The notes below the pieces were generated by a model. It saw only the letters and a list, made by a program, of their open reading frames with translations, was not told the DNA's origin and made no database searches. Shown piece by piece: positions 11,225-22,289 of a DNA stretch of 64,000 bases (positions within the stretch are counted from its first letter, which is position 1; each line of letters starts with the position of its first letter). The DNA is from Aurelia coerulea. Lineage: Eukaryota; Cnidaria; Scyphozoa; Semaeostomeae; Ulmaridae. The stretch covers positions 12,563,501-12,627,500 of the forward strand of contig CM076949.1 of the NCBI GenBank assembly GCA_039566865.1, in the 5' to 3' direction. The translations under genes were made by a program, and so were the position numbers.

Positions 11225-13016
11225 ATGAACCATTATGGCTCCCCGGTTCGGGACGATTTTTCCGAAGAAGACGATGAAACGCTGGGAAACGAAAGCAGTG
11301 CATCAACAATACAATCTATTCGTCAAGTGAGTGAATCCTATGATATTTTCAAAGAGTACTCTATGCTGTGAGCCGGTTGAAATATTATGGGTTTTTTTTA
11401 GGCTTTTACTTTTAGGCCTAAACTTGTCATCCATTGGTATTTTCCAAGCACGTGATTTTATCGTGGATTTGATGTGGAAAACGCTACCTTTCCGTTGAGA
11501 ATTCTCCCCCTTTTTAGGTTGTCTGTCAAAAATTGATATGTGTAGTTTTCGTCGGCATTACCCTGCTTTCTTTGAATGTCTGACGAAGTTGAATATTGTT
11601 GCAGGAGGACAGTATGGCCAGCACTGCTCCTTTTGCGATGGAGTATCATGGAATAGTATATACGATTGTTTTGCTGTTGATGGACGATGCCCTACTAGCA
11701 AAGCAGGCAACTGCTCTAGAAGAATCCATATTTTTTTAATCCATTTATACCGCTAGCTGTATGTAATGCCTCAGTCTATTTTAATAAACACTTTTTACCA
11801 AATTTTTAGCATTGCAAATGCAACAACACATGTGCAAGAAAGAGTGGGAAAAGGGCTGGCTGCCCTTGCAAAGACACCAAAGTCAAGTGCACAGAATTTT
11901 GCAGTTGTGGAAAAAAAATTGATGGAAAGATTGTGAAGCTGTGCACCAATGGGAAGGTATGTAATTATAGTGTCTAGGCTAATGTCAAAATCTGATTTTT
12001 TACAAAATGGTGTGCAGTGTAAAATGAAGCAAGCAGTTGTATATGTACAGGCTAAGAAAGGGTTTTACCTAGGGCACATGCATACCACAGCCTTTATGGA
12101 AGCTCATACAGCCGCTCCTGTGCAAATATGTTAAGCTGTGGGATGTAGTATCTGTTTATTTTCTTTTTGATGGACATGGACATTGAAAATGTGCTACTTT
12201 GTGAAATGTTACACAGGCTTAGATCATCACTATTATTCCACATTCATCTTGAGATGTGTCACAACAGGAGAACCCCTGCACTCAGATGGGTTTCAAAGGT
12301 TGAGGGAAGAGCAAGAATCATCCAAAGTGGCTATCAAGGTATCAATGTTAAGAAATTCTTTTTCAGAATATAAAGTCATTCCTGCTGCAAATAGCATTTT
12401 TGTTAGTGGCTTCAGAAAGTAATTTGTGCATTTTTGAAAGACTCGAAATGTTCTGGCAATCGAGACATGCAGTTTCTTATCCTGCTTTAAAACATTTCTG
12501 AGAAAATTTCCATATCATGTACTGGAGGAGTAGAAAATACACCATCTGTTTCAAATATCTTTAGTACAAACTGGTTCACCTGACTTCTTATGTGAATTCG
12601 TGATATAAATTGAAAAACTCCATTTTTTCAGAATTTGTGAATTTCCTGAGCCCGAAGAAGAAATCAACATTCCAGATTGGTGCAAATGTGCAGTTTGCCG
12701 GCAAATGAGAGAAGAGGAAGAGAATGTCTGTTGTAACAAAGCAATGTGTGTTACATCATAGCAGATGTTTAAAAGCTGTATTGTTGATAGGGATGTCCTT
12801 GAGCTAGCAATAAAGTACCACTGCGACTCCACAGCTGAGGACTTTGACTTTTCCACGAACAGTTTAAGGAAAGCAGCGTACCGACAATTTGTAATGTGGA
12901 AGTATGGAAAAATGGGCCGTGGTAACAGAACGCCTAATCCAGCCTGTGTGGTGAGGATGATTCGCCAGGCTTACCCATCACCAACAAATCAGTATATGGG
13001 ATACAAAGCATCATAG
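11225..13016 (+). pseudogene. CXC (tesmin/TSO1-like) plus P2X7-type ballast domain protein, transposon cargo
   Basis: Recognisable exons are: an acidic first exon (ATG 11225, or in frame at 11126) ending CGTCAA before GTGAGT at ~11320; a cysteine-rich exon 11811-11956 (CKCNNTCARKSGKRAGCPCK, then KCTEFCSCG), like a tesmin/TSO1 CXC repeat; and a last exon 12632-13016. The last exon has the hallmarks of the P2X7 C-terminal ballast domain: WCKCAVC, ENVCCNK, a hydrophobic DRDVLELA segment, AYRQFVMWKYG, a GNR..NPACVV stretch and an IRQAYPSPTNQYMGY end. A weaker candidate exon lies at 12268-12338, but its phase does not fit the flanking exons simply. An in-frame TAG at 12759-12761 sits between the CC pair and the helix, so the copy is probably dead. 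The family is known to chelate zinc in P2X7; here there are no P2X transmembrane segments. The role is unknown: by position it is an accessory protein of the transposon, perhaps DNA- or zinc-binding. Exon list incomplete. Confidence 0.75.
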
Positions 13017-13048
13017 ATTTTTTTGTCACAAAAAGAACTCAATTTTTA

Positions 13049-13470
13049 AACCGGGTGTCCCCAAAAAAGTGTAAGCCCTCCAAAAGTTCCTGTAAAAGAG
13101 CCTTCTATTCAAAAACTTCTATTTTCAGTTTATGGTACATGCGCAGATGAGATCTCAACTTACATTTTGGTTTTAAATATAACAGTTTTAAAAATACCAA
13201 TTTTTATGGTTGAACTCAGACACAATATGTTCTTCAAATTACACATTTGATAGTAAGACCTTATGTAGTTCAATAACCATCTGTCTCAGGCTGCCTTGGA
13301 CATTTTGGCTATTTAAATTTACTTCTCTCAACCCAATCTGGACATGCGAGGGATCGCAAAAAATCTAAGTTGAGATCTCATCTATACTACAAACTGAAAA
13401 TAAAAATGTTTGAAAAAAGGCTCCTCCACAAGAACTGTTCAAACACTTCTACTTTTTTTGGAACACCCAG
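13049..13470. mobile_element. Mariner-like MITE (422 bp, TA-flanked)
   Basis: Left end CCGGGTGTCCCCAAAAAAGT pairs with an inverted right end reading ACTTTTTTTGGAACACCCAG. TA sits at 13047-13048 and 13471-13472. Inner parts also pair (GATGAGATCTCAACTTA with TAAGTTGAGATCTCATC), giving a long foldback. CTGGGTGTCCCAAAA-type ends are typical of Tc1/mariner derivatives. Non-coding; it lies just beyond the 3' end of the ballast gene. Confidence 0.8.
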
Positions 13471-13715
13471 TAGATAAATTAACTTTTCTTCAAGCTTGTG
13501 TTGAGGACCAACCTACTGTACAGTAACCCATTAGAAGAAAAAACATTAGTTTTAAATGAAATGTGTTTTTGAACTGCTAAAGTACTACGCGTATTTTTTG
13601 TAAGAAACTAATGTCCAAGGCTGGTAGGCAATTTTTTACAATTTTGGGCCATTTTGCTACCAAAAGTTCCTTTTTTTGTTTCGTATATGTTTAATGCCCG
13701 GAAATGTAGAGTTAA

Positions 13716-13866
13716 AGACCCATTGTCAACCGACATGCTTTGGGCACATCATCAATACCGCAATGTAATTCGTGACTGTAAATTAAAAAACAAACTATTT
13801 CAAATTAACTGAATTGCATTGTGGTATTGCTAGTCCACCCAAAGTATACTGGTTGATAATGGGTCT
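13716..13866. mobile_element. TTAA-flanked hairpin MITE (151 bp)
   Basis: AGACCCATTGTCAACCGACA and the inverted TGGTTGATAATGGGTCT form most of a single imperfect hairpin (CAATACCGCAATG pairs with CATTGTGGTATTG). TTAA flanks both ends (13712-13715, 13867-13870). Like the host transposon it uses TTAA and starts with AG, so it could be mobilised by a related transposase. Confidence 0.8.
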
Positions 13867-13996
13867 TTAATTTTGTTTTGTCTAAAGGGTTCCCAGATTA
13901 CTTGGTAAGATCTCATTATGGGGAAATAACGCAATTTTCACACAGAATAGTGTCCAAACAGTTGTTGTAACTGTACAATGTCACAACATTATGAGT

Positions 13997-14318
13997 GCCC
14001 TGGTAAAATAAAAACTGGAAGTTACAAAAGTTTCTTAGCTTTTTTAATTCTGGTAGGGTTGTTTCTTGACTTTAGAAAAATTGAGCCTACCGTTTCTCAT
14101 AAGCAGTGTCTTATTAAAAATACGTGTATTACTGTTACTTCTTTGTATATTATGTTGCCCTGGGAAAATAAAAACTGGAAGTTACAAAAGTTTCTTAGCT
14201 TTTTTAATTCTGGTAGGGTTGTTTCTTGACTTTAGAAAAATTGAGCCTACCGTTTCTCATAAGCAGTGTCTTATTAAAAATACGTGTATTACTGTTACTT
14301 CTTTGTATATTATGTTGC
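13997..14318. repeat. 160-bp tandem duplication
   Basis: TGCCCTGG(T/G)AAAATAAAAAC and the next ~150 bp, through ATGTTG, occur twice in direct succession, almost identically (start near 13997 and 14157). It lies between the 3' ends of the convergent genes and probably supplies the false C-terminal extension of the transposase frame. Confidence 0.85.
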
Positions 14319-14713
14319 GATATTATGTTATTATGTTGCATTGCAAGTTTTTTCTTTGAAAACCTGCTTTTTCTTTCCCGAATAAGTTCACCTGTAGATG
14401 GGCGCTTTTGAGATCCACCAATCGTTGGGGCAATTCTTCTTGGATCACTCTGCACTCTAACTGCATGCCTTGACAGAGATTCTTCATCTGCCATCCGCTG
14501 TTGCAATATCTTCGCCAATAATGTTTTCAAGTATGGATAGGTCTTTTGTGTTTTAATTGGCTGTGCATGCCATCTCTTTGTGCGCTTACTGTACTGGCGC
14601 ATATAAATGGGCTTTCCCTCCTTTGTCTGAGCCTGAGGTCGATTTAAATGGCAATGGTGGTCGATTCCAGCAATCAATGATCTTGTTATGAAGTATGCAT
14701 ATCTATAAAACAA

Positions 14714-16438
14714 TGAAAGTCTCTACTGACAATTTGATCTGTGGATTGTTGATGAATTCTTCCTTAGTAAAATAAATGGGGTTGAACTGTATGAGATGAA
14801 GTAGTCCTGCTGAGGTAACAACATCCTTGTTTGAGTTTGTATAGAATTACTTTGGCAAGTAGGCTGGCTATGGTTTCTTACAAATTTCAAGTCATGTTAT
14901 TATTCTCTAGAGAATACATTTTCCATTCATGTCACAAGTTTTCATGGCATAAAATATGTTCAAAATCAAAAGCTGTTTTATCAAGAGATTGATCACCTGA
15001 CTTGAAATGGATGTAAACAAACCTTAGCCAATTTTGTGTATTGACTTGGGGAAGTAGGGAAAGTATACACCAGAGTTCAGAAAACATTACGGTCGCACGG
15101 TCATTGACCGGAGGAAGGCTTGTAAAACAATGGAATTTGGAGGAAGGTTTGGAAAAATGGAGATTTGGAGGTAGCTGAAAACAATTGTCTCTCGCAATGA
15201 AAATTGAGATAATTTATTGTAAGAAACTGCCATACACAATGTAGTCAGAATCAAACTCACTATGCTTAGCTATAGGCAAGATGATTTGCCTTGCAATAGC
15301 TTTAGAGCATTGATAACTGGTATATCCACTCATTTTCTATATCTGCTTGAAAAATCTTGACATATTTCCCATTACAACTTGCTGCATGTGTGGCACAATT
15401 TTATGTCTCAAATAAAATGAGAGTGTTTTGAATAATATGTACTAACTCTGCAAAGTCTCCAAAGCTTATCAGGAAAGTTTCATTACAAACTCCTTGACAC
15501 AGGGGGATATCAACCACCATAGTCACAGATGATGTCAGAAATAGTTGCTGCATAGAATGTTCCAGTTGGGTTGATGGGCAAATCAAGGTTGAAAAATGTT
15601 TCTTCCTGGATTTCAGTTATTACCTCCCTTCCCTGACCCTTTGTTTTGTGGAGATGTCTTCATAATGTTTTGGAATTTGTTGCAGTCAGCAATTCCAGCT
15701 GCAAGTTACCAATCCTCAATCAAAACTTCGAGCACAGTTTCATGTTATAACGAACTTCAAACTCTGCAGTTGGACTCTCTTTTCGTTTTCAAAATTTTGG
15801 ACTTCCAATAATAAATTCCAATAGTAAATCTTAATTCTTATGCTGCAAAAAAGATACAAGACATACATTGAGCACTGTCCACCTCACGTGCACCTATTAC
15901 CACAGATCTTTGTTTGCTTGGCTTTATTTCTCACATTACAAATTAAGTGGATCACTTGCCAAATATTTGCAAGAGATGCAATCGCCACCACTCGAACTCC
16001 AGAAAGAGTGAATATTTTCCTTCCTTCTCAGTGTCAGTTGTATATGGCTTTGAATCCTTGCTGTTATGGGAAACAATAATTTGAGCAGTCTGTTTTCCAA
16101 AACTGAGTCTAACAAGCAACCAAATCATTCTCATGCCCATCTGGAATCCTTTTTGATGCAGATTGATTTAGGCCATCATCGCTATTTTGTTGTTGTTGCT
16201 GTTGTTGTTGTTGCCCCTCAGTGTGCATTTAGATTTACTACCTGAGTCCTGTATTGCAATTCTTTTTTAAAAAAAGTACTGAAGAGAACATAAACTCAGG
16301 TAGTAAGTCTATAACGTTTTGCAAATTGATGAGACAAAAATTCTTGAACAGGCTCGATGTGATTATTGACGGAAAAGATACTACAATTCAGACTAAGAAA
16401 TCCATCTGACAAAATGCAAATCTATACAAGTGCATTAC
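14714..16438. other. Transposase intron or lost exon region; (GTT)n microsatellite at ~16181-16215
   Basis: The transposase should have one more exon here. The frame at 15952-16140 (-) is open but does not resemble the family. A GTTGTTGTTGCTGTTG microsatellite lies near 16181-16215. Nothing else is recognised. Confidence 0.4.
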
Positions 16439-19400
16439 CTAAAGTTTGTATAGTACTGCAAAGAATTCACAATCTTCTTGTCCATAATCACTTGCCGCAA
16501 TGCTTCCATTGCCTTTGAGCATTTTGCCAGTGGTTGTTTCTCCTCACTTAGGTCACCATGCAGGCAACTTCCATTTGCCCATTCATGTTCACCACACACA
16601 TGATGCAGTATGCCAAACCACGTGTTCTAAAAAGATACAACATCATTTTAAAGACTGTTCTGCTCTTATGCGTTAGTATTCAAATCACACAAAAACACAA
16701 ACTTCCAAACTCCAATAGAACAATTAGCATACTCGATGCAAACTGCCTGCAAAGTGTGTAAAATATAATTTTCATAAAGGGCTACCCTCGGTTTCCCTAA
16801 AAAATGAGGATGAAATTTAAGATTGCAGAATCTAAGTGAGAAATTGAGGGCAGCCACTGGTACTGATGCTGGGGTATCAATCAGGAAACAACTTGGTTGT
16901 CATACTGTGTGTGATTTAAAAAAATTTTCAATGACTAAAAAGGTAAATATTCAACCTGTAGTTTCTTTTTCCCACTCACTACTTGTGATGTTCTGCTTTT
17001 ATCATTTAATTGGGTGACATGACCCATTTTCTGCACTTTGCTCCTAAAGGCAATCTGTCCCCTTACTGTTTTAAGTTTATTTTCACTGTAGTTAAATTCA
17101 TGCATCACTGAGTCTCTATCATGGTGATTTATTTAGATAGAACAAATTTGCATACATTTGTTGAACATACCAGGGGAGCTCTTAGGGGCTCCCCACCATC
17201 TTATTTCTATTTATCAAGGGGACAGATTGCCATCAATAGCACAGTATCCACTTACTTTTAATTCACCAAGGTCTCCTTTGCATTGTTCTGATGCGTACCA
17301 AGAATGGTTACAAATGCCATCAATCCATTCATTCAGATCTGCATTTCCTTTTATGGCAGCCTTCTTTCTTAGAGCCTTTGATATATTCTTGCTTTTGTGC
17401 CAGGTATCAAATGAATGTGACAAGTCTCTCATATCACTGTGTTGCCCTGAAGTCAGATATAAATGTTGCCGTGTGAATAAATATTGGGTCAAATTTAAAA
17501 GGCTTTTGTGCTTCAGCAGACTTTTCAATAAGCAAGAAACCTGATTTGCGATCTGAATTAGCGATTGTGATGGCAAATCCAAATTGATGTTTAGACTTCA
17601 AGAAGATGTACAAAATGTAACATTTTTTTCCAAGCCAAATCTGCTAAAATGAGCAAAACCTATATATTTCAAATAATCCAAGATGAGCACTTTCAACTTA
17701 TGAAGCACTTAATTTGCTTGTTCACTTGCCATAATTTTTCAAGAATCCACACATTCTGATACTCTTACAAATATAGAATAACAGGCCTGGAAGTTTGAGG
17801 AGAGCCAATCACTCTCACTCCTCTCCAGGCTTCCGTCAAATGCTGTAGGAGGCTGTACTATGCACTATTCAGAATGGTAGTAAACTGCTCATTGAAATAT
17901 CCTTTTTCTTTGTGTGCTGTGTACTCATTTAGAAACAGCTCAACTGAATATCATTATGAAAGCTATTTACTGCTCCCTTTGGAAAAACCACAAGGCCAGG
18001 CGTGGAATAACTGTCCAAAAATAAACAAAAATTTGCTGTACCTTTCAATTCCCTGACCATCTTCGCCACAGTAGTTGACGCATCTGTCACAAATTCTTGC
18101 AGCTGGTACTCATTCTTCAATTCAATCAGCAACTACTCTGCAGCAAGCACTTCCATCTTTGAAGATACACCTGATGTCTCCCTTTTATCCACAATTTGAA
18201 TATCTAGAATAGCCTTGGATGCATTCTCCATCATTACATAACAGCAATACCTTTCTGAATGACCTGGTGAGTCATTCCTACCATCTCCAAGAATACAGAG
18301 TGCTCTGTCTTGAAATGCCTCTCTGACCTTGTGCTTCATATCTTCCCAGAAACAACGAACTGTATGTGCAATGCAGTGTTTCTGGGTATTTGCATATGCT
18401 GTTTCCGATGGGAACTGTAAGTTTAAAGCTTTACAAAACAATGCAGTTTTGGCATAATTGTTCCCAGTAATAACAACACTAGCAGGAACAAGGACATCAT
18501 TGACATATATGTTGTTGTTATTTAATACTTTCAGTATCTCAGATGAGTGCCAAATTCCACAATGATTATTTTTGCACTTCCATGATAAAATAACAACGGT
18601 CCCTTTTCCATGTAACAATTTGTACTCCAATTGATCTCCACAAACCTGGTCATTGTATAATTCTTTGCAGAACTTTCCTTTGAGCTCTTTTAGTTTTTCA
18701 ACAGTTACCAAACAGCGTGGTTGGTCAACAGTAGCCTCAAGCTTGTCTAGCTGGGGACAATCAAGCAGTTCTTTGATCTTCATCCCTAGCTGATCCTTTA
18801 GGGACATCTCATCCTGTTCCATAGTACTTCCTAATTCAGACTGTAATTCAGCTGCAGAAGCTACTTCATTGACAAATTTGATTTTAATAGGTGTATTCTG
18901 ATCTGAATCAGTATCAACGATCTCAAGCATGGTTATTGTGCGCTCAGAATCTGGGTCATCACTAGGAATTTGTTCTAGCAATTCATCATCTATTCCTTCA
19001 TCCCTGAAATAAATTTGAACATAACTAAACATTTTCAAACAGTAAAACATCCTTTTATGGGTATGATTGTGAGAAGAAAACCATGGAGCTATATGCTTGA
19101 AACAACTGATCTCAATAAACTTTTATCACACTTTCCAAAGTAGATATCAACATAGAATAAGTTACAGTTCCCCACAACGAAACAGCTTTTCAATGAAACA
19201 GTGTTGATGTATGCACTGTACTTTACATACAGTAGCTTGTTTCCACCTGTACTTCACTGCGTACTGTAGGACTCACATGTGTAAAATGGGGTCAAAAAGA
19301 AAAATGTAATTAAATCTCTTATAACATACTTGATTCACAGATTTTCTCTACTCTCTTTGGTGTTGCAAGAGGCAACACTACCCATTTTACCCCAAGTCTA

Positions 19401-20636
19401 CCCAATTTACCTTGGCTGCCCTTACAGTATACAGTAAAAACCCGCATAATAAAACCTGTGATTTTCTGTGACAGGCTAAAATGGCTCCTATACGTATATA
19501 CAGTGGTTCTTTATCGAAGGTGCTTAATTGGCCAAAAATCCAACTAGAGGTTCTTAACTTGCAGTTTCTTTTATTCCGGCTTTTACTGCAAGTAGCACAC
19601 CAATATATTTTGGAAAATCTATTTCTAAAGAAGTTGGAACACTTACAAAATACTTGCTGTCCACTCAAAACCTTTATCTGTTGTATCCTCATCATTGGAT
19701 TCTTCTGAACTGAAAGAAGATTCTGAGGAAGTACTATTTTCTAAGTCAGGACTGTTATCCAAAATGACCCTTTGTTCATCAACATTGACTTCAGTGCTGT
19801 AAGGGTTTCCACTAGACAATCCAAATATTTTGTTCCATCGAAAAAACCTTGAATTTGTAGCGACTGAAACATCTGGTGTAGGGCGATCGTTTGCAGAATC
19901 TGATGTAAGTTGGAGATGTTCCAAAGTGTTGTCAACCACATCAACTGACGCATCTATGTAGCTGTGAAGAAAATTCATATTTAAACCATGTGCACGACGA
20001 CAGGTTATATCTAATCAAGTTCATTTTAGTTTGATTTAGCATGACAGTGTTGAGTTTCCTTGGAATTTAAATGTCATTTGACAAATGTGTAAGAAAAATA
20101 ATGTTCTCTGTGTCATGCCACTGTACAGTGAGAAAACAAGTCACATGTTTCTGCTCAATAACGTCCAAAAGCAAAGTCAATAGCAAGCTATGTCTTACCT
20201 GTCATTCACAGAACTAAATTCACTTTGCTCTGTCCTCAAGTTGTTCTCTTCCCTCTGTCCACGCCTTGGGCGAATTGGTGTTGAAGAAAATATGTTGAAG
20301 CCTAGGGAAGGGGAAAGTGGTGTCAAAACAAGCAATGTTCTGATACAAACACCTGTTACAATGAGGAATTATACCTCCATCTTCAGGAAGTTCAATAGCA
20401 CACAAGAAGCAAGTGGTTTTCCTTTGCAGGAAAATTGTTTGTGCCATCTTTTTGCTTAAGTGTGTGGTTTTTAATGGTTGAACTATAATCTGATGCAGAG
20501 CAAACTTTCAATGTTTGGTTATCTTGTTTACTCCTCTCTTATCTATTCAACTCTGAAGGCAGTCTATTTCTGCCCTGTCCAAACTTTTAGTTTCTGGCTG
20601 CAGTAGGAACAGACTCTCTTTTGACATATTATAATA

Positions 20637-21057
20637 CACTTTTTTTTATAAGAAACTGGTTTATAAGAAACTAGTACTACAATGACCAAAAATTTAAGAA
20701 ACTCTAGTACTACACTCAAGAACAGTTAAGAAACTCTAAGACTTTATCTCTTTATGTCTCTCTTATTCTACTGTATGTCTCTCTAACAAAGGTACTTTCA
20801 TCTTTTCTTGACTTTTAACTGCAAAATTGGTAAATTTTTGCCTCTAAGTGCATGGCTTCTTCTTGATAACAATGTCAATGCAAAATGGAAGCCCTTGGTC
20901 GAGAAGAAGACCCAACTTCGAACAATACCGCAATTTTAGGCCAGAAAAATAAGAAACTAATTAAAAAACGTTTACAACTAAAACACCAAAATTTTCATGC
21001 GAAATTAAGAAATTTTTAGTACTAAGTGCTGATCCAAGTTTCTTATAAAAAAACGTG
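20637..21057 (-). mobile_element. MITE family 1, copy 2 (in transposase intron)
   Basis: Inverted copy of 7767-8185 with the same ends (CACTTTTTTTTATAAGAAAC ... TTCTTATAAAAAAACGTG) and TA on each side (20635-20636, 21058-21059). It sits just downstream of transposase exon 2, so it inserted into an intron. Confidence 0.85.
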
Positions 21058-21741
21058 TACATACAATGAGATATGGGTATTGCCTTCACAAATAACAAAC
21101 CTTTTGAGGTATCAATAGCCTTTGCGACTGCAGGTCTTTTCTTGCAGACACTGTCTCTGCTTAGCATTTTAAATCTGTGTTGAAAGAAATGACAATCTAT
21201 ATATCTACTTCACATAGGAAACCTACAACCTAGAGGCAGCACATAAATAATTCACTGAGAGATGGCATTTGCACTTATTAGTGCTAGTTGTAGGAGAGCT
21301 AAAATTGGCAGTTGTGAGTAGGAGTATAGTATGGTTTCAAAATAGGAAAACTGCAAAACAAAATATACAAGTGCACAACAGACTGGCAGACTGGCATGAA
21401 GTCACACTCTTTGTTGATGTGCAGAAAAGTCCTTCTGACAAGAATTTACATTGGTCATTTCCTCACAAACAACCTCCTGTCATTATATTCAGTGTTATGT
21501 TTCTCAGCATATGATCCTATGCCTTTGATCTCACAAACTCAATCTCTACTACTATGTCTCTGAGGCCTATGTATGTGAACTTGAAGTCAACATATAAATA
21601 ATGAAACTAACCATTATTAAGACAGAACTGACATTTTAAAGTGGACATTATCATTGGTTGAAATGTACTGGTAGCCCATTAAAGAGACAGAAAGCCTCTA
21701 GAATGCCTTGAGCTGCAGAAGCAATATTTTTAGTAAATGTT

Positions 21742-21832
21742 GGGTAGGGTAGGGTAGGGTAGGGTAGGGTAGGGTAGGGTAGGGTAGGGTAGGGTAGGGT
21801 AGGGTAGGGTAGGGTAGGGTAGGGTAGGGTAG
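21742..21832 (+). repeat. (GGGTA)n microsatellite, ~18 copies
   Basis: Uninterrupted GGGTA pentamers over ~91 bp. Four or more GGG runs in a row can form G-quadruplexes. It lies in the first transposase intron, only 45 bp past the exon 1 donor. Confidence 0.95.
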
Positions 21833-21999
21833 CACAAAACCAGTTGACTTGGCCTACCGCCCACCCAATTTCTTACCTTTCATCGGCTACTTCTCGATTC
21901 CTTTCAATGAGAAAGGCTGCAAATTCTGAATTTGTCTTCCCATTCATTCCAAAAGCACGTTGACACTCTTTCCAGTCGTTTAATACACTCTCTCGTAGA

Positions 22000-22045
22000 G
22001 AGAGATTTTCATCTCGCTTGCAGAGAGATTTTCATCTCGCTTAGG
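22000..22045 (-). repeat. 23-bp tandem duplication breaking transposase exon 1
   Basis: GAGAGATTTTCATCTCGCTT occurs at 22000 and again at 22023. One copy keeps the minus-strand frame from the ATG at 22081 through GRPKRDENLS into LRESVLNDWKEC. Two copies shift it and reach a stop soon after. Confidence 0.85.
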
Positions 22046-22265
22046 CCGTCCAACTCTTCTTTTAATTTCTTGACCTTCCATCGTGTTTTCTCATGAAGTA
22101 TAATGTCCTCCGCGTACGACAGACATTTTCCAGTTCTTTTAAGCTATTTATGATCTTGTATCTCTTTTCTTGCGCTGTGATTCTTTGGATTTAAAACGGA
22201 CTTAATTTTATCATATACGAAATTATCTAGCTGTGGTTCACTTCGCGACGGCAACGCGCAATGCA

Positions 22266-22289
22266 TGCCGGTCAACAGTCGCTCTTTAA
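22266..22289 (-). repeat. Right terminal inverted repeat and TSD (TTAA)
   Basis: TGCCGGTCAACAGTCGCTCT followed by TTAA. Perfect 20-bp inverse of the left end. Confidence 0.95.

Larger units (their letters stand above)
14204..22081 (-). pseudogene. Multi-exon DDE-type transposase (Kolobok-like), inactivated
   Basis: Exon 1 (22081-21877) starts MEGQEIKRRVGRPKR, an AT-hook/NLS-like N-terminus, and splices in phase to exon 2 (21174-21101). Later exons are ~19965-19630 (acidic), 19003-18042, 17446-17256, 16626-16439 and a last exon starting at 14702. Family motifs seen: GDGRNDSPGHSERY and VVDKR-like strand (18.2 kb), FVTDAST (18.07 kb), HSFDTWHKSKNISKAL and W..GICNHSWYASEQCKGD (17.4 kb), HHVCGEHEWANGSCLHG (16.55 kb), and KPIYMRQYSKRTKRW (14.6 kb). 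The phases of 18042/17446 and 17256/16626 join exactly. The GDGR and VTD aspartates and a later glutamate are the likely catalytic residues. Damage: a 23-bp tandem duplication in exon 1 shifts the frame, and an in-frame TAG lies at 18133-18135. The exon between 16439 and 14702 was not found. The start lies 204 bp inside the right inverted end, as expected for the element's own transposase. The name Kolobok rests on TTAA plus these motifs from memory. Confidence 0.8.
11071..22285. mobile_element. 11.2 kb TTAA-flanked (Kolobok-like) two-gene DNA transposon
   Basis: The left end AGAGCGACTGTTGACCGGCA (11071-11090) is matched 20/20 in inverted form at 22266-22285, and the similarity continues weakly inward. 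TTAA lies immediately outside both ends (11067-11070 and 22286-22289). Two convergent, intron-containing genes start just inside the ends: a CXC/P2X7-ballast gene on + (about 11225) and a DDE-type transposase on - (22081). TTAA duplication together with a multi-exon transposase of this type fits Kolobok; piggyBac also uses TTAA, but the transposase motifs do not look like piggyBac. Nested inside are a mariner-like MITE, a TTAA MITE, a 160-bp tandem duplication, a family 1 MITE and a GGGTA microsatellite. Both genes carry inactivating changes. Confidence 0.85.
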
